From Eulemur rufifrons (lineage: Eukaryota > Chordata > Mammalia > Primates > Lemuridae), in assembly GCF_041146395.1 (NCBI RefSeq), contig NC_091012.1, forward strand, positions 16,978,193-17,042,192: DNA of 64,000 nucleotides, given 5' to 3'. Of this stretch, positions 12,416-24,155 are shown piece after piece (within the stretch, counting starts at the first letter, position 1; the number at the start of each line of letters is the position of its first letter). The notes under the pieces are model-generated. The model had not been told where the DNA came from and did not search any database. It saw only the letters and a program-made list of their open reading frames with translations. The position numbers and the translations under genes are program-made.

Positions 12416-14325
12416 AAAAAACAAACACCCACAACACACAATGAAATGGAAGTTTTCCACTACAAAAAAATCACCAATATTTTCTCCTATTTCTTCAGTG
12501 TCTGTTCCTTCTAACACACCACAAAATAAAAAACTGAATAGAGAACAAACATGAAATTCAAGAAGTCAACTTTACTTACCACAAGTATATATGCAATTTA
12601 TATGCTAGCAAATATGTCTATGTGTTTTGTGCTAGTACAAATCACATAAGAAAGTCACATAAAGGAGAAAATATTTCAGTTCTTCATGGTATTCTATAAA
12701 AGAAGGTCAAACTTGTTGAAATTCCAGGTACTCTGTCATCTGCACAAATTTGAAAATTTTGATCAGATCCAGTTGGTTTTCTTATATTGCATCTCATATC
12801 AGTCTTCGATGGGTGGTCTGCAGCTAGCATCGCCCAACTATGAAGTATTTCCCTTCCGTACGTGGCAGCCCAATTCGCCATTAGCGGAGTCAGGGTTTTA
12901 GAATGCTTTCCTTCTGCAGCCTTGGCCCTTCCTGCACCTTGTGGGCTCTGGTCCTGCCCCACAGAACACAGAACGTACCACTCCTCGCTGTCCCCCACGG
13001 TCTCCTTCCAGTGCCTCAGACAGGTCCAGTGTCTTCCATTGAAGGTTCGTCTTCAGGTCAAATCAAGGCCAGGGCGGAGTACAGGAACTGGAACAGTCCA
13101 GGGGCAGCCTGGCTGGGCCTCAACTTACTTGTTAACAGAGGAGGAGTACTGCCTGCCTGCCTCACCCGCCAGGATGGAAAAGGACAATGGCCATGAAAAT
13201 ATGTTGTCCTTGTTAAAAGAGAATTGCCTGAACTATCCCAAGGTCTTTCGCTTTTCCTAACAGCACTCATCACTTAACTCATTATGCTGGAAGTGGGCCA
13301 GCCAGTCCAGAATTCAGTGAGATTATTCTCTCTCACAACCTGGACATTGCACTTAGAATGCCATCTATCTGGAGTTTTCCTTAAAAATGGCAGGGACATT
13401 ATAAAGTTGAAATCACCTCTTTACACAGCAGGTAGAATGTGTTACTGTAAGAGGTGAACCTGCTGAAACCATCAAGCAATTCACACACCATGGCCAAACG
13501 CTTAGTATAAAACAAACACTGCCGTAGGAAGATGAAATCAGTACTGCTCTCGCGAATTTATGAAAGAGTTGAGAGATCAGACAAAGCACATAAAACAACT
13601 TGAGAGCAATAGAAGGTGGCACCTAAAGAGGATAAATCATCCAAGGAAAGGTAGAAAGCCCAGCAGGGCCTCAGAGACGGGAGAACATCAGGAAAAGCTA
13701 CTGGCAGAGGAGGAGCCCAGCCCAGGCCTGGAAGGTCTGAGTTGAGCTGGAGAGAAGGGGCCGAGCTGCGGGAAATGAGAGTGGCAGATGGAGGGACCGT
13801 GAATGGGAACAAGCAATCCAAGGAGAGTTCATATAATCTTCATATCAGCAACAATTATAGGAAGTTGAACTTGTTTGGCAGATAGACTAACATTTAGGGA
13901 GGAAACCTGCCTTTTTCCCAAACATCTCTTGAAGATGCTCTCAGAGACTGACCATGTATTGCTCCTGTGGTCATTCATTTACCCAGTGCAATTCCTCCTC
14001 CTCCCTAGTGACAGATGCTGGGATGCGAGTGTAAATATGGTGTGGTGCCTCCCAGGAGGGGCTTGTGAACTCTGAGTTAATCGCCACCTGCTCCGGGCTT
14101 CATGAGGCTGTGTCTGGAGAGATTTGAGAACACTGATAAGGAGCAGTTCACTGTGCCAGGCGAGGGCCCTGAGTAGGATTCTCATAGCAGGTGGCATTGA
14201 TGCAGATGAGAAGAGTGTTACCCAGATAGATGACAAGGAAGGGCATTCTGGACAAAGCTGCCTGAGATGTTCACGGAGATGCCAGGAGCACAACAAACGT
14301 GGACAGTGGTCAAACTGAATCGTGT
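12416..14325. other. no gene recognised
   Basis: Mixed sequence with several 60-130 codon frames on both strands that overlap each other and show no domain, signal peptide or codon pattern I can defend. No repeat family was identified with confidence. Confidence 0.45.
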
Positions 14326-14329
14326 CCCT

Positions 14330-14480
14330 GGACCGGGTCCACAATCAGAGAGTTCATCAGCATCACCTGAGGTACTTTCCCCAAGGGCACCTGGCATGTC
14401 CCCTCCTCTGCGTGCTGTAGGTGGGGGGGTCCCAGGTGTCTGGATTTGAAAAGTCTCCCTTTGTGATTTTGATGTGAGCC
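14330..14480 (+). repeat. MER5-like DNA-transposon fragment
   Basis: 'gagttcatcagcatcacctgaggtact' followed by 'tctggatttgaaaagtctccctttgtgattttgatg' resembles MER5A in layout (a catcagcatcacctgg block, then a 'tgattctgatg' block). Diverged. Confidence 0.45.
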
Positions 14481-15037
14481 CTGGCTAAAAAGTGAGAGAT
14501 GGGAGGAGGGTCGTGGGTTGGGGGAGGACTGAGTAGAATCAGGTGGAGGTGACGGTGTGTGATGGGAGGCCTCCCACCAACAGCTGCAGGACTGACAGGG
14601 ACAATGATCCTCTGGCTCCAGTTGAGCCTTGAGATGATGGCAGCCCTGGCCGACATCTGAATTGCAACCTAGTGAGACACTAAGAGCCAGAAATACCTGT
14701 GTGAATCCTGCCTTTTTACTTTGTGATGTTTTGACCTGTGGATCCCTGCAGAGCCAGGAGGGACTGCCCCTTCCAGGGCTAGCTAATTCCTAGACAGCAT
14801 ACAACTCACCTTCCGGCATGTTGCATGAGCAAACCGACCAGAGCCACACCTCAACCGCCTCCTTCAGGGCTCTGGCACCCTGGGCCACTAGGGTGGCCAC
14901 ACCCTGGGCCACTTAACAGCCCCTTCCCCCAGAGCTCATTGAAATTACTCACACCAGACAACCGGAAGTCTGCCTAGACGCCTCACCTTGCCTTTCCCGC
15001 AGAAACCACAAGAAAGACAGGATTGTTGTTCTGTGCT
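14481..15037. other. no gene recognised; small local duplication
   Basis: 'caccctgggccact' occurs twice, at 14877-14890 and 14899-14912, a 22-base local duplication. The remainder could belong to an LTR-like element together with the inverted-repeat arm that follows, but I cannot name it. Confidence 0.45.
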
Positions 15038-15223
15038 GCTAAGCTCAGTGCTGCAGGCAGGGGGCGAGCCCTCCAGCCTTACTGTTTCTCCTGTGGGGAC
15101 AAAGAGCTGACTCAGCCCTACCCACAGGGGGAGAAATGCCCCCCCAAACACGCCACGAAGCCTGTTTAGTCAACCCCACACCCTCTCTTCCTGAGCACAG
15201 GAAACCTAATTATGTCCCTCCTG
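15038..15223 (+). repeat. left arm of a long inverted repeat
   Basis: About 186 bases that reappear as reverse complement at 16071-16259 with roughly 85-90% identity by eye. Shared blocks include 'gctaagctcagtgctgcagg', 'cagctgactcagccct' type sequence, 'aagcctgtttagtcaacccc' and 'cctgagcacaggaaac'. The arms are separated by about 850 bases. The two arms may be fragments of one unnamed repeat family in opposite orientation, or a true inverted duplication. Confidence 0.9.
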
Positions 15224-16070
15224 CCTTGTGCCCTCTGCCCCATCCGACCTGGGGTGTCCCCGTGGGCCCCCCAAGATGTGGTGTGCCCCCTGCTCTTGGG
15301 AACTATGAGTAACAAAGTGTCTTTCAATGGCAGTTGTCTCCTGACCTGTTGGCTTCACCATACCTGGATAATAAAACTCACATTTTCAAAAACACCCAGC
15401 TAAGCTGCTGTCAAATCCCTGACCCACAGAATCTGTGAGATGGTATCTGTTTGCTGTCTGAAGCCAGGAAGTTTTGTGGTAGTCTATCAAACATCAGTAG
15501 ATAACTAACACAACCAATGAAGGCCTGAAGTCTTGGAAATTAGGGAGACACGATAGTTTTTAGGAAGGAGAGCAATGTGCTTGGTTTGTGCGGCCAAGGG
15601 GGTGGAAAGGAGGGAGGGAACATGAGCAGTGGGTGCCCAGAGAGCACAGCATGGGACCCTCCATCCTGCGGGCCGGTCACCCTGGCTGGTCGCATCCTCT
15701 TATTTTGTGAGTACGATCATCCCAGACCCTGTGGTCTTAGATTCTAACTTTGAAAAGAGAGGGCTTGGCTTATTTTATTTGCTTTTTCCCCAAAGCATTC
15801 TGTTTCATCAGTGCCTTTCAGGGCAATGCTTATTTTCCAGTGAGGGCCATCCTAAAAGGAAATCCAGCACTGACGAGTGTCCCTGTTTCATCTCAATTCC
15901 CCACCTGTTTGAAGAGTCTGAAACACCTTGTGGCCTCTGTCCTTCCCAGTGGCTCTGGCCTCCTTTGGTTACATCGGAAGCCTCAACCCAAGGACTGGAG
16001 CTGCAGGCTGTGGGACGGGGCGCATTCAGTGTGTCTGCACAATCAGAGGTTAGGAAACACCAGCTAGCAG
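15224..16070. other. spacer between inverted arms, no gene recognised
   Basis: It contains 'ggataataaaactcac' (15369-), an AATAAA-like signal that could be the end of an LTR. One plus-strand frame (15629-16153) runs through the spacer into the right arm. It has no recognisable domain and is treated as chance. Confidence 0.45.
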
Positions 16071-16259
16071 GGACAGGAGAGATGGAACTGTGTTTCCTGT
16101 GCTCAGGAAGAGAAGGTGTGGGGTTGACTAAACAGGCTTCTTGGCGTGTTTGAGGGGGATGGTTCTCCCATGTGGTCAGGGCTGAGTCAGCTGTTTGTCC
16201 CCACAGGGGAAAGAGTAAGGCCAGAGGGCTCGCCCCCTGCCTGCAGCACTGAGCTTAGC
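16071..16259 (-). repeat. right arm of a long inverted repeat
   Basis: Reverse complement of 15038-15223. 'gttgactaaacaggcttcttggcgtgttt' (16122-) pairs with the left-arm block at about 15149-15176. The 'gaaatgcccccccaaac' stretch of the left arm (15133-15149) corresponds to a diverged stretch here with small gaps. Confidence 0.9.
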
Positions 16260-17565
16260 CACAGGGAACAGGAGCCGCCTGCAGAAGGCATCGCTGCTGG
16301 GCAGTGAGTCTTTGTACATATGTGTCATGCTCTTCTAAAGGTGTAACTGCCACATCATTTTAATGATTATGAAAATCTGTATTGCGGCACATAAGAAAAA
16401 CTCTGAACAAACTGTTTTTAACAAAGAATCAGAATAAAGAACCATCGATCACTGGTGTAAGGACTCTTTGAGGAGGCAGGGAGAAGTGTGCATTTAGAAT
16501 TAATCATATTTAAAAATGACACAATGCCATTTTCTTGGAATTGGAGCAAGATAGAAATGTGTGAATTAGTTGTTCCAGGGCTTGACGGACTTGTCTCTCA
16601 GGCAGAGTCCAAGACCCAGGGCACTCAGGAGGCTGAGCGGGTTTCCTCGCCACTTCCCCAGGCGTATTTACGGAGCACAGTGGTGGAAATTTCCAAACTG
16701 CTCGATGCAACATTGCAGGTTCAGGCAAAAGAACAAAATGAAGTTTCCCTGAAATTCACAGAACTGGCTCAATTCTAGAAGACTGGAGGAGAACCAGGGG
16801 ACCCAGCAGGGTCCTGCTGTCCTCTTGGTGTATGAGTCAGCGACCACCTGGAGTCACAGGGAGGGGCTGATGTCCCAGTGACCAGGAGGGCATCTGTGAA
16901 GCCTGTGCTTGGGGTCTGGCTCCTGCCTCTTCACTTATCCGGGGCCAGTGCCACCTCCTGGCCCCTCACCCTGTCTGTCCTCCTTGTCTGAGTTCAGAGA
17001 CAGCAGCAGCCCATGACCAAAGCCAGTGAACCATGTCAGCCGGGAGCCTTCCTGAAACGTCCCTGGATGCTTCTCTTCCCCTGGGTGGCAGCACGCTCCA
17101 CGGAAAGTGGGAGCACGCCTGTCACCAAAGCAGTGCTCTTCCGAGGACACATCCTTTTCTGCCCTGCAGCTGATGTCCTAGGTGAACATTTCACACCTTT
17201 GTTAACTCAACACCATCTATGAACAAAAGCTGTTCCCATCAACCTTCAGCCTTGCATTCTCTCCCTTGGATGAACACGTCATAGAAAATCTTGTCTTTCT
17301 TCACCTTTCATTGTTACCTGAGCGTCTTTGATATAAACAGTCACTTCAGTGATGCACGTGTAACACACTTGCTGTGACTACTGTTTAGTGGAGAGAGGGG
17401 ACCGATCCCCAGACCTTGTAACAGGAGCAGGAAGTCCATTGACCAACAGGAGCATAATGTCTAAATGATTGAGGCTGTTTTCTCTATAAAGCTGGCCTTG
17501 CCCTTGGGATGAACGAGAGCAGCTGACCAAGTGTCGAGAAGTACCTGCCACGTAACTAAAGGTTC
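16260..17565. other. no gene recognised
   Basis: Mixed sequence. No repeat family or coding signal could be recognised. The frames present are under 100 codons and overlap. Confidence 0.45.
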
Positions 17566-17569
17566 CAGG

Positions 17570-17695
17570 ACCTGAAGTTGGCTCTGGGGACAGTGCTGGG
17601 TTTGGACTCCTGGCTGCATCACCTTCTGGCTTTATAACACCCAGCAAATGAGTTAACTCATCCAAGCCTTAGTTCAGTCATCTGTACAATGAAAA
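17570..17695 (+). repeat. MIR SINE
   Basis: 'gactcctggctgcatcaccttctggct' followed by 'gagttaactcatccaagccttagttcagtcatctgtacaatgaaaat' is the MIR core plus 3' half. Confidence 0.75.
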
Positions 17696-17861
17696 TACTA
17701 GTGAGAACTTTCTTATAAACTGACACCCAACTCAACCCTGAGGTAATCCATGTACAACTTCTTACTATGGCACTTGGCACACAGAAGCATTTAACACGTG
17801 TTAGGTACTTGCTACTGGTAATCACACTATTAACAGAAATAAAGGAAGCCAGTGGAGCAGA

Positions 17862-18015
17862 GTGGTGAAAAACCCTGGCTTTAGAATGCACTCTTTCACT
17901 TTCTAGCTAGTTCCTTCAGGAAAGTCATATAATTTCTTCTTCCTTCTTTATTCATTGCATCTCTAAAATGGGACAACAATGACATTCCCTCACACGGTTG
18001 CCACGAGGTTCTAAT
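17862..18015 (+). repeat. MIR SINE
   Basis: 'aaaaccctggctttagaatg', then 'gctagttccttcaggaaagtca' and 'cattgcatctctaaaatgggacaacaatgac...cgaggttctaataaatg' follow MIR order. It is the second MIR in the same orientation within 300 bases. Confidence 0.7.
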
Positions 18016-19535
18016 AAATGCAAAGATGGGGAGCTGCCACTCCAATGTCAGCCTAACCCGTAAGCTCACTTCCTCCCGTCTGCCTTCCATGCAAACCATG
18101 CTATGAGGTTTCATGATTCTTGAGTGGCCTCATAATCTTTATTTCCAGACTAAATAGTTTGATCTCATCATCTAATTTCTCCTTAGAAAACCTCAGGCGT
18201 TTCTTAAGTTTTCTGTGGAGCTGTCTACAGTTGTGCCAATTGGGAGGTGTCAGGGTAAGGCATATTTAATCTCCCCAGATAGGTTAATATTAATTAATAC
18301 TAATTAATAATATTAATATTATCAGGGTAGTTAGGAGTCAATCATTAATCATGATTGCAATGCTTATGGTAATCACTGGCTGAAGCTACTATTTGATCTA
18401 TAAAAGAGAAGGAAATGTTAAAATGTGGTGTGATGAAGAAATGCAAGAAATTGAGAGAGCGAGAGAGGGGTGAATGCAAATCAGTGATCAGCTCTTGCCC
18501 ATGAAGCTTGGCTGGGAATTGCCTTGACATGGTCTCCCTGCAGGGTGACGTTCGCCTGCTAGTGCTGGGAGCCTGGCTGTCCGCAGATCAACGCAGTCTG
18601 CAAGGGGGGACCACGCTGGTGAGACACGGAGACCACCTCCTAATCTCAGATGTGTCCACAAGGACGGCTGCCTCTGCATAGGAGCACTGAGGAGAGACTG
18701 GGAGGAGCATCCCCTAAAAACCACAGCTAACACCGCTTCTCAGCTCTGGCTGGGGAGCGACGAGCGGCGTGAGCAAGGCTGAGCCTGTTCCTCTGTGTGC
18801 GCGGCTGAGTGAGAGGAAACAGGGCGGGAACTCGGCAATGGGCAGACATGAAGGAAGGTGTCACTTCAGCACACCGCATCTGTGAGGACTTTGCTTTAGA
18901 AACCATTCTTTCTTAAGTTCTGTCATCACAAAAGGTGTATTTACTCATTGTTCCTCTCTTGATTTATCCAACACATTTTCATATGCGTAAGGGCCTGCTC
19001 GGTGCACAGCACAAAGCCAGGTGCCGGGAAAGGGGTGGGCGAGGCAGACACGGAAGTCGTCCCTCCTCGCCCCAATCACCCCTCACCCCATGTGTAGTGG
19101 TTAGACAGATCCTCACAGGGGTGGTGAGGGGGGGCGGTGTATGTTTCATTTGGGAACGAAGTGGATGGTCCCTTTCGATGAGAGAGTAAGCCCTTCAGGA
19201 CATCCTAAGGGCAAGCTTGACAGGAAGACTCCGAAACAGCAGGCGGCTTAGCAGCTCTGCACAGAAGGGACCAGGGATCAGGAGGCGTTGCCACAGAGTG
19301 GGCAGCTCACTGCCAAGGAGGGACACTGAAGGTGATCCCCAAAGGCCATCGAACCACAAGGAATGCCAGCACTCAGCTTCAGGGCTTTGTGTTGCTGTGA
19401 CGTGACCTTCTTCCCTATCTCCTTAAACCTTCAGTTCACTCCCATGCCTTGGAGGAGAGATTCTTTGAGTTGATCAGATTTGGGATTACAGTTGAGGCTG
19501 GTGACCTTGAGTTTTTTGTGACCCTGTCTGTTCTG
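18016..19535. other. no gene recognised; AT-rich near-palindrome at 18282-18322
   Basis: 18282-18322 is a run of 'taatattaattaat'-type words that can fold on itself. Around 18930-19040, 'cacattttcatatgcgtaagggcctgctcggtgcacagc' is vaguely L2/MIR-like. No coding signal was found. Confidence 0.45.
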
Positions 19536-19539
19536 AGCA

Positions 19540-19912
19540 ATGAATATTGAAGGTGAATATTTGAGTTTCCCTTCAAATGTATATCTTGCAATCTTAACCC
19601 CCAAGGGGATGGTATTAGTAGGTGGGACCTTTGGGAGGTGACTGGGTCATGAGAGTGGAGCCTCAGGAATGGAATTAGTGACCTTGCAGAAAGGACCCCA
19701 GAGAGCTCTGCCCTCTTTCCACCATGTGAGGATACAAGGAGACGGAGGCCTTCTACCTCCTGGAAGAGGGACCTCACCCAAACCCCACCAAGCTGGCATC
19801 CTGATCTCAGAATTCCAGCCTCCGGAACAGTGAGAAATTAATTTCTGTTAATTACCAGCCACCCAATCTGTGGCAATTTGTTAGAGCAGCCCAAGCTGAC
19901 TAGGACACCGTG
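19540..19912 (+). repeat. MaLR solo LTR, MLT1-type
   Basis: 'ttaacccccaaggggatgg', 'ggtgggacctttgggaggtga', 'caccatgtgaggatacaa', 'gaattccagcctccggaacagtgagaaattaatttctg' and 'gccacccaatctgtggcaatttgtta...cagcccaagctgactagga' follow the MaLR LTR order. The start is diverged. Confidence 0.75.
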
Positions 19913-20950
19913 GCATATCTTATAGAAATAAGGAAAAGTCAGAGAATTGAGCCTGTTGAGGTCTTGGGAGGCATGTAGCACAGACCCACATACAGTGACA
20001 CAGGGGTTTAAGACACTGACATCGGGCAGGGATGTGGTGGGTCACGGACTCCATGGAGAGGAGTGGCTCTAGATGTGCACCTTGGTGGGAAGACAGTAGA
20101 GTAGCTCACAGATGGGACATTTGGTGAACATTGAGGAAGTAGTAATAATAAAAGTTAATATGTGAAAGAATGGGAAATTATGGTGATAAATGGGAGTTTT
20201 AATTTGTCATATCAGAAGTTCAACATTCCTAGGTGACCATAGGGCGTAAGTATGGCCATGAAGTAATGCTAAAAGGGGCAGAGGTGGAGGTGATGAAAAA
20301 TGAGGAGTCCATGTGACTGAGAGGTGTGGGATGGCGAGTTTGTGACAGCACGAGGTCATCCCAGAGCCCAGCAGTATCTGAGTTGGAGACCATGTCTGGT
20401 TCCACGCAGTGAAGGTCTCTGGCCACCGCTTCCATGATGAGGAAGGATTGGCGGTAGACAGGAACTGACGTTGGGAGCAGAAGGGCGCACGGACTTCAAG
20501 GGCACACGGACTTTCCCCCAGAGGCTGGAAGAGTTATATTCCCAGAGCTACAGGAGGGAAGTATGAAGACACTGTCCACACATCCAGTCTGAGACCCCAC
20601 AGTGTGAGGGGTCTTGCTGGGACGCCGCAGCAGATGGTGCTTCAGGGAGACAAGGAGGCACAGGGAACCTGGCTGGGATGACAGGAGAGACTGTGTTCAT
20701 GGACTAGGAGAGCCCAAGGGAGCCATGGGAATGTTTGGGAGATGCCAGAGGGAGCACTTTCTAGAACAGTTTTGAACCAGATACACAGAAGACTGTGACT
20801 TGCATTTGGTGCAATTTCTGAAGAATGAAGCGTCCAGCCACGGGGGGAGGGGGGTAGCAGGTGCTGCTTGCAGAGGCTGGAGCGGGCCGGCAGCGGAGTC
20901 TCGGGTCTTCAGCACTGCGGGGAACTTGGTGGTCATTTGATTCAATTAAT
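19913..20950. other. no gene recognised
   Basis: Mixed sequence, partly G-rich near 20840-20850. Minus-strand frames here are chance frames that run into the adjacent L1M fragment. Confidence 0.45.
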
Positions 20951-20954
20951 CCCA

Positions 20955-21831
20955 AACTTTTAAGTCCATTTATTGAAGTGTGTTGACCTACACTAAAACT
21001 CACTCTTTTCAATTGTAAAGATGGATGAGTTTGACAAGTGTGTATAATTGTGTAACTACCACCACAATGGAGAGAGGGAACTTTCCTATCATCCCCACAG
21101 TTTCCCTCATACACTGTGTCGTCAGTCGCCCCCGGCCCTTGGCACATGGTGGCCACCAATCAGCTTCCTTTTGCCTTGAGTTTGTCTTTCCTGGAGTTGC
21201 ACATAAACGGAACCACACAGTGTGTTGTCTTTCATGCAGGCTGGTTTTGCTTAGCCTGCTGCATTTGAGAGGTAGCATGTGGTCTTTTCCTTTACCTTTT
21301 TCATCACTGAGTAGCATTCCACAGTGGGAAAACACGTATACATGCACATGCCACAGCTTGTCTATGAGTTCATCTGTTGATGGACATTTCTATTGTTTGC
21401 TGTTTTAACCTGTTATGAATAAATCTGGTATGAACATACACATATGGGCCTTTGGATAGAAATAGGCTTTCATTTCTCCTGGGCAAATATCTAGGAGAGG
21501 GACTGCTGGGTCAAATAGTAAATGCAGTTTTCACCTTCAATAAAGTGTCAGAACACTTTCTAGAGTGGTTGCACCATTTTGCACGCCCACCAGCAGCATA
21601 TGAGAGTTCCAGTTCCCCCACATCCTCATTGGCACCGTGTGGTGAGTCTTTTAAATTTTATACATTCCAACAAATGTGTAGTGTCATTTCATGCAGTTTA
21701 ATATGCATTTCTTGAATGACTAAATATATTGAGCACATTTTCATATATTTATTTGCCATCATATTTGGTGCCTTCTTAGGGGTGAAGTGAATTTTCAAAT
21801 CTATTGCCTACTTTAAAAAAATGGCATCTCG
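20955..21831 (-). repeat. L1M 3'UTR fragment, antisense
   Basis: Antisense landmarks: 'tttattgaagtgtgttgacctacac', 'gtgtataattgtgtaactaccaccaca' (21039-), 'cacacagtgtgttgtctttcatgc' (21213-), 'gagtagcattccacagtggg' (21309-) and 'gggactgctgggtcaaatagtaaatg' (21499-). An Alu interrupts it, and L1 resumes at about 22223. Confidence 0.8.
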
Positions 21832-22163
21832 GCCGGGCGTGGTGGCTCATGCTTATAATCCTAGCACTCTTGGGGCCGAGATGGGTGGATCGCTTGAGGT
21901 GAGGAGTTCGAGACCGGCCTGGGCAAGAGCGAGACCACGTCTGTACTAAAAATAGAAAGAAATTATCAGGCCAACTAAAAATATATATAGAACAAAATTA
22001 GCCAGGCATGGTGGCACATGCCAGTAGTCCCAGCTACTCGGGAGGCTGAGACAGGAGGATCGCTTGAGCCCAGGAGTTTGAGGTTGCTCTGAGCTAGGCC
22101 GACGCCACGGCACTCACTCTAGCCCAGGCAACAAAGCAAGACTCTGTCTCAAAAAAGAAAAAA
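21832..22163 (+). mobile_element. Alu dimer (strepsirrhine-type)
   Basis: Starts with GGCCGGGCGTGGTGG and ends 'gactctgtctcaaaaaagaaaaaa'. It has two arms with the internal segment 'ggccaactaaaaatatatatag' before the right arm's 'aaattagccaggcatgg', a feature I associate with lemur/galago Alus. A possible degraded target duplication is 'aaatggcatctc' before and 'aaaagccgtctc' after. It is inserted into antisense L1M. Confidence 0.95.
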
Positions 22164-22222
22164 GCCGTCTCCTTCTCCTCCTCCCCTCCTCTTCTTCTTC
22201 CTCAACCTCCCTCTTCTTTTTC
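22164..22222. repeat. pyrimidine-rich simple repeat
   Basis: A (CTT/CTC)n-like run directly after the Alu tail ('ctccttctcctcctcccc', 'cttcttcttcc'). Confidence 0.8.
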
Positions 22223-22480
22223 TTGCATTACAAGGGTCTTTCTATATTCTGGATACTAGTTTTTTCTTATCAAATATGTAATTTTGCAAATATTTTTTGC
22301 CAGTCTTTAATTTATTTTTTTATTCCCTTAATACCATCTTCTGGAGAGTATGAGATTTTCATTTTGATAAAGTTAAATATTTATTTTTTAAAAATTTTCC
22401 CTTGCTTTTTGTGTCCTGTCTAAGAAATCTTAGCCAACTCAACATCAAACAATTTGTTTTCCCTATGTTTTTGCTTATAT
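22223..22480 (-). repeat. L1 fragment, antisense (continuation beyond the Alu)
   Basis: 'tctttctatattctggatactagttttttctta' and 'tgtaattttgcaaatattttttgccag' are the usual antisense L1 words after the 3'UTR. It continues the element broken by the Alu. Confidence 0.7.
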
Positions 22481-22486
22481 CCTTAC

Positions 22487-22995
22487 TGTATTGGTCAGGG
22501 TTCTCCAGAGAAACAGAGCCAACAGGAGATTTGTCTCCATCTCTGTCTCTACCATGTCTCTACCTGTATCTGTGTTGTAAGGAATGGCTCACGTGGCTGT
22601 GGAGGCTGAAACGTCCCCAGATCTGCAGTCAGCCAGCTGCAGTCCCTGCAGGGTCGATGCCATATTTCCAGTTTGAGTCCAAAGGCCAGGACCAGGAGTC
22701 CTAACAGGATCGTTCTAGTCCTGAGTCAGGAAAAAGTCAGTATCACAGTTTAAAGGCAGCCAGGCAGGAGGAATTTCCTCTTACCCGGGCAGTGGCAGCC
22801 TTTTTGCTCTACATGGGCCTTCCACAGAGTGGGTGAGGCTGCCGTCGGGGAGAGCAACCTGTTGTACTCAAGTCTATGGATTTGAATGTTAAACTCAGCC
22901 AAACCCACCCTTATAGAAACACCCAGAATAACGTTTGACTACACATCTGGGCAACCCATGGCCCAGTCAAATTGACACCCCAAAATAACCATTGC
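22487..22995 (-). repeat. ancient LTR-like interspersed repeat, antisense (family not certain)
   Basis: It begins 'ggtcagggttctccagagaaacagagccaacagg'. It contains 'ggaatggctcacgtggctgtggaggctgaaa', 'gatctgcagtcagccagctgcag', 'caggcaggaggaatttcctcttac' and ends 'ctgggcaacccatggcccagtcaaattgacaccc'. This order is widespread in mammals and I take it for an ERVL/MaLR-type LTR, but I cannot assign the name without a search. Confidence 0.6.
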
Positions 22996-23580
22996 ATCTA
23001 CTTTTCTGTGAGAAATAAAACCCCTTGAAACCTAGAGAAGTTCTCAAATCATCCAGGAAGTCCAGGAGGTGGGTCACCTAACTGGTATCAGAACACAAAT
23101 CTGGCCCTTGGTTTCTGCCCTAGTAACATCTACATTCCATTTGTCTTTTATTCTCCTGTGTAGAGTTTTTGACTATAAACAAATCCTACTGTTAGTCTTT
23201 GACCTTTCACCTTTGGCTCCTTGCATTTTGCACATTTGTGCATTGTGCCAGTCTGGGGCATTGAAGATGCTCAACTCTCTTCATTGTGTGTCAATTACCT
23301 GACCTCTGCTAAAACATGCTCCTTTTTTTGTGCTGCTTTTGTATCTGCTTTCTAAGTCAACATCTTCGCATTGGCCAGTATTGCAGTGATACAGGAACAA
23401 TGCCACATGGTCCCAGGATTTACTCCCTGACTCCCAGTCTTGCTGATCTCTCTGGAGCACCATCCTGCCTGGGGTTGCCATGAGGATGAGTGTTTCCCTG
23501 CTCTTCTCCACCCGCTGGCCTCTCAGTCAGGTCTCTTAACTCCATGTCCTGGAAGTTTTCTGACTTGTGCCTAAGTCATT
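22996..23580. other. no gene recognised
   Basis: Mixed sequence with no repeat landmark or convincing open frame. Confidence 0.45.
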
Positions 23581-23876
23581 TACAGAAGTACTTCTCCAAG
23601 AACGATCTGTGGACCTGTGTTGATTCTTGAACTGTCCACTCTCTGTGCAAAAGACTTAAGTGCAGAAATTGAGAGTAAAAGTTCAGAAACGTTTTCAGTA
23701 ATCTGACATGGTCATGACCTCCAAACATATGTACCAAATTAGATATTGTTGGATTTGTGAGGTAGGTTGAGTGAGGCTTGAGTTGTTGAACAGCCTGGTA
23801 TTGGTTCATAAAGGCTTGGAAGTTTATAAATATACAAAAGTATTCCTTTGCCACATGTGCTTTGAGAAGTACTGAC
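23581..23876. repeat. short non-autonomous DNA transposon, hAT-like
   Basis: The ends form an imperfect inverted repeat: 'cagaagtacttctccaag' at 23582-23599 against the complement of 'ctttgagaagtactg' at 23860-23874. CAG ends and a length of about 290 bp suit a Charlie/MER-type hAT element. The flanking 8 bases do not match cleanly, as expected for an old copy. No coding sequence. Confidence 0.5.
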
Positions 23877-24049
23877 CTATATCTCCTTCAATACTTTATA
23901 ATACTAATTTCTACTGACTCGGTCATTAATGATTAGCAAAGGAGGAAAGACATTGGATACAAAGTAAATATGTTCATTTCTTATTTATCTACAGATTCAG
24001 AGTTTCCTGTTCATGTCCCTGGTTCCTTTAAAGATTCTAGTAGTTTACT

Positions 24050-24155
24050 CCCAGACAGTCTGATCCCATAGGAGTGGGCCTGAGATTTGGCATTGCTAAC
24101 AACTCCCTCACCAAAGGATTTTGACACAGGAGTTTGGAAGGCTCATCCTTTGAGA
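24050..24155 (+). repeat. MER5-like fragment
   Basis: 'gtgggcctgagatttggcattgctaacaactccc' matches the MER5 right half pattern ('tgggcctgagaatttgcatttctaacaagttccc'). Confidence 0.6.

Noticed and set aside
15629..16153. 174-codon plus-strand frame
   Set aside because: It runs into the right arm of the inverted repeat and resembles no protein I know. Another frame overlaps it.
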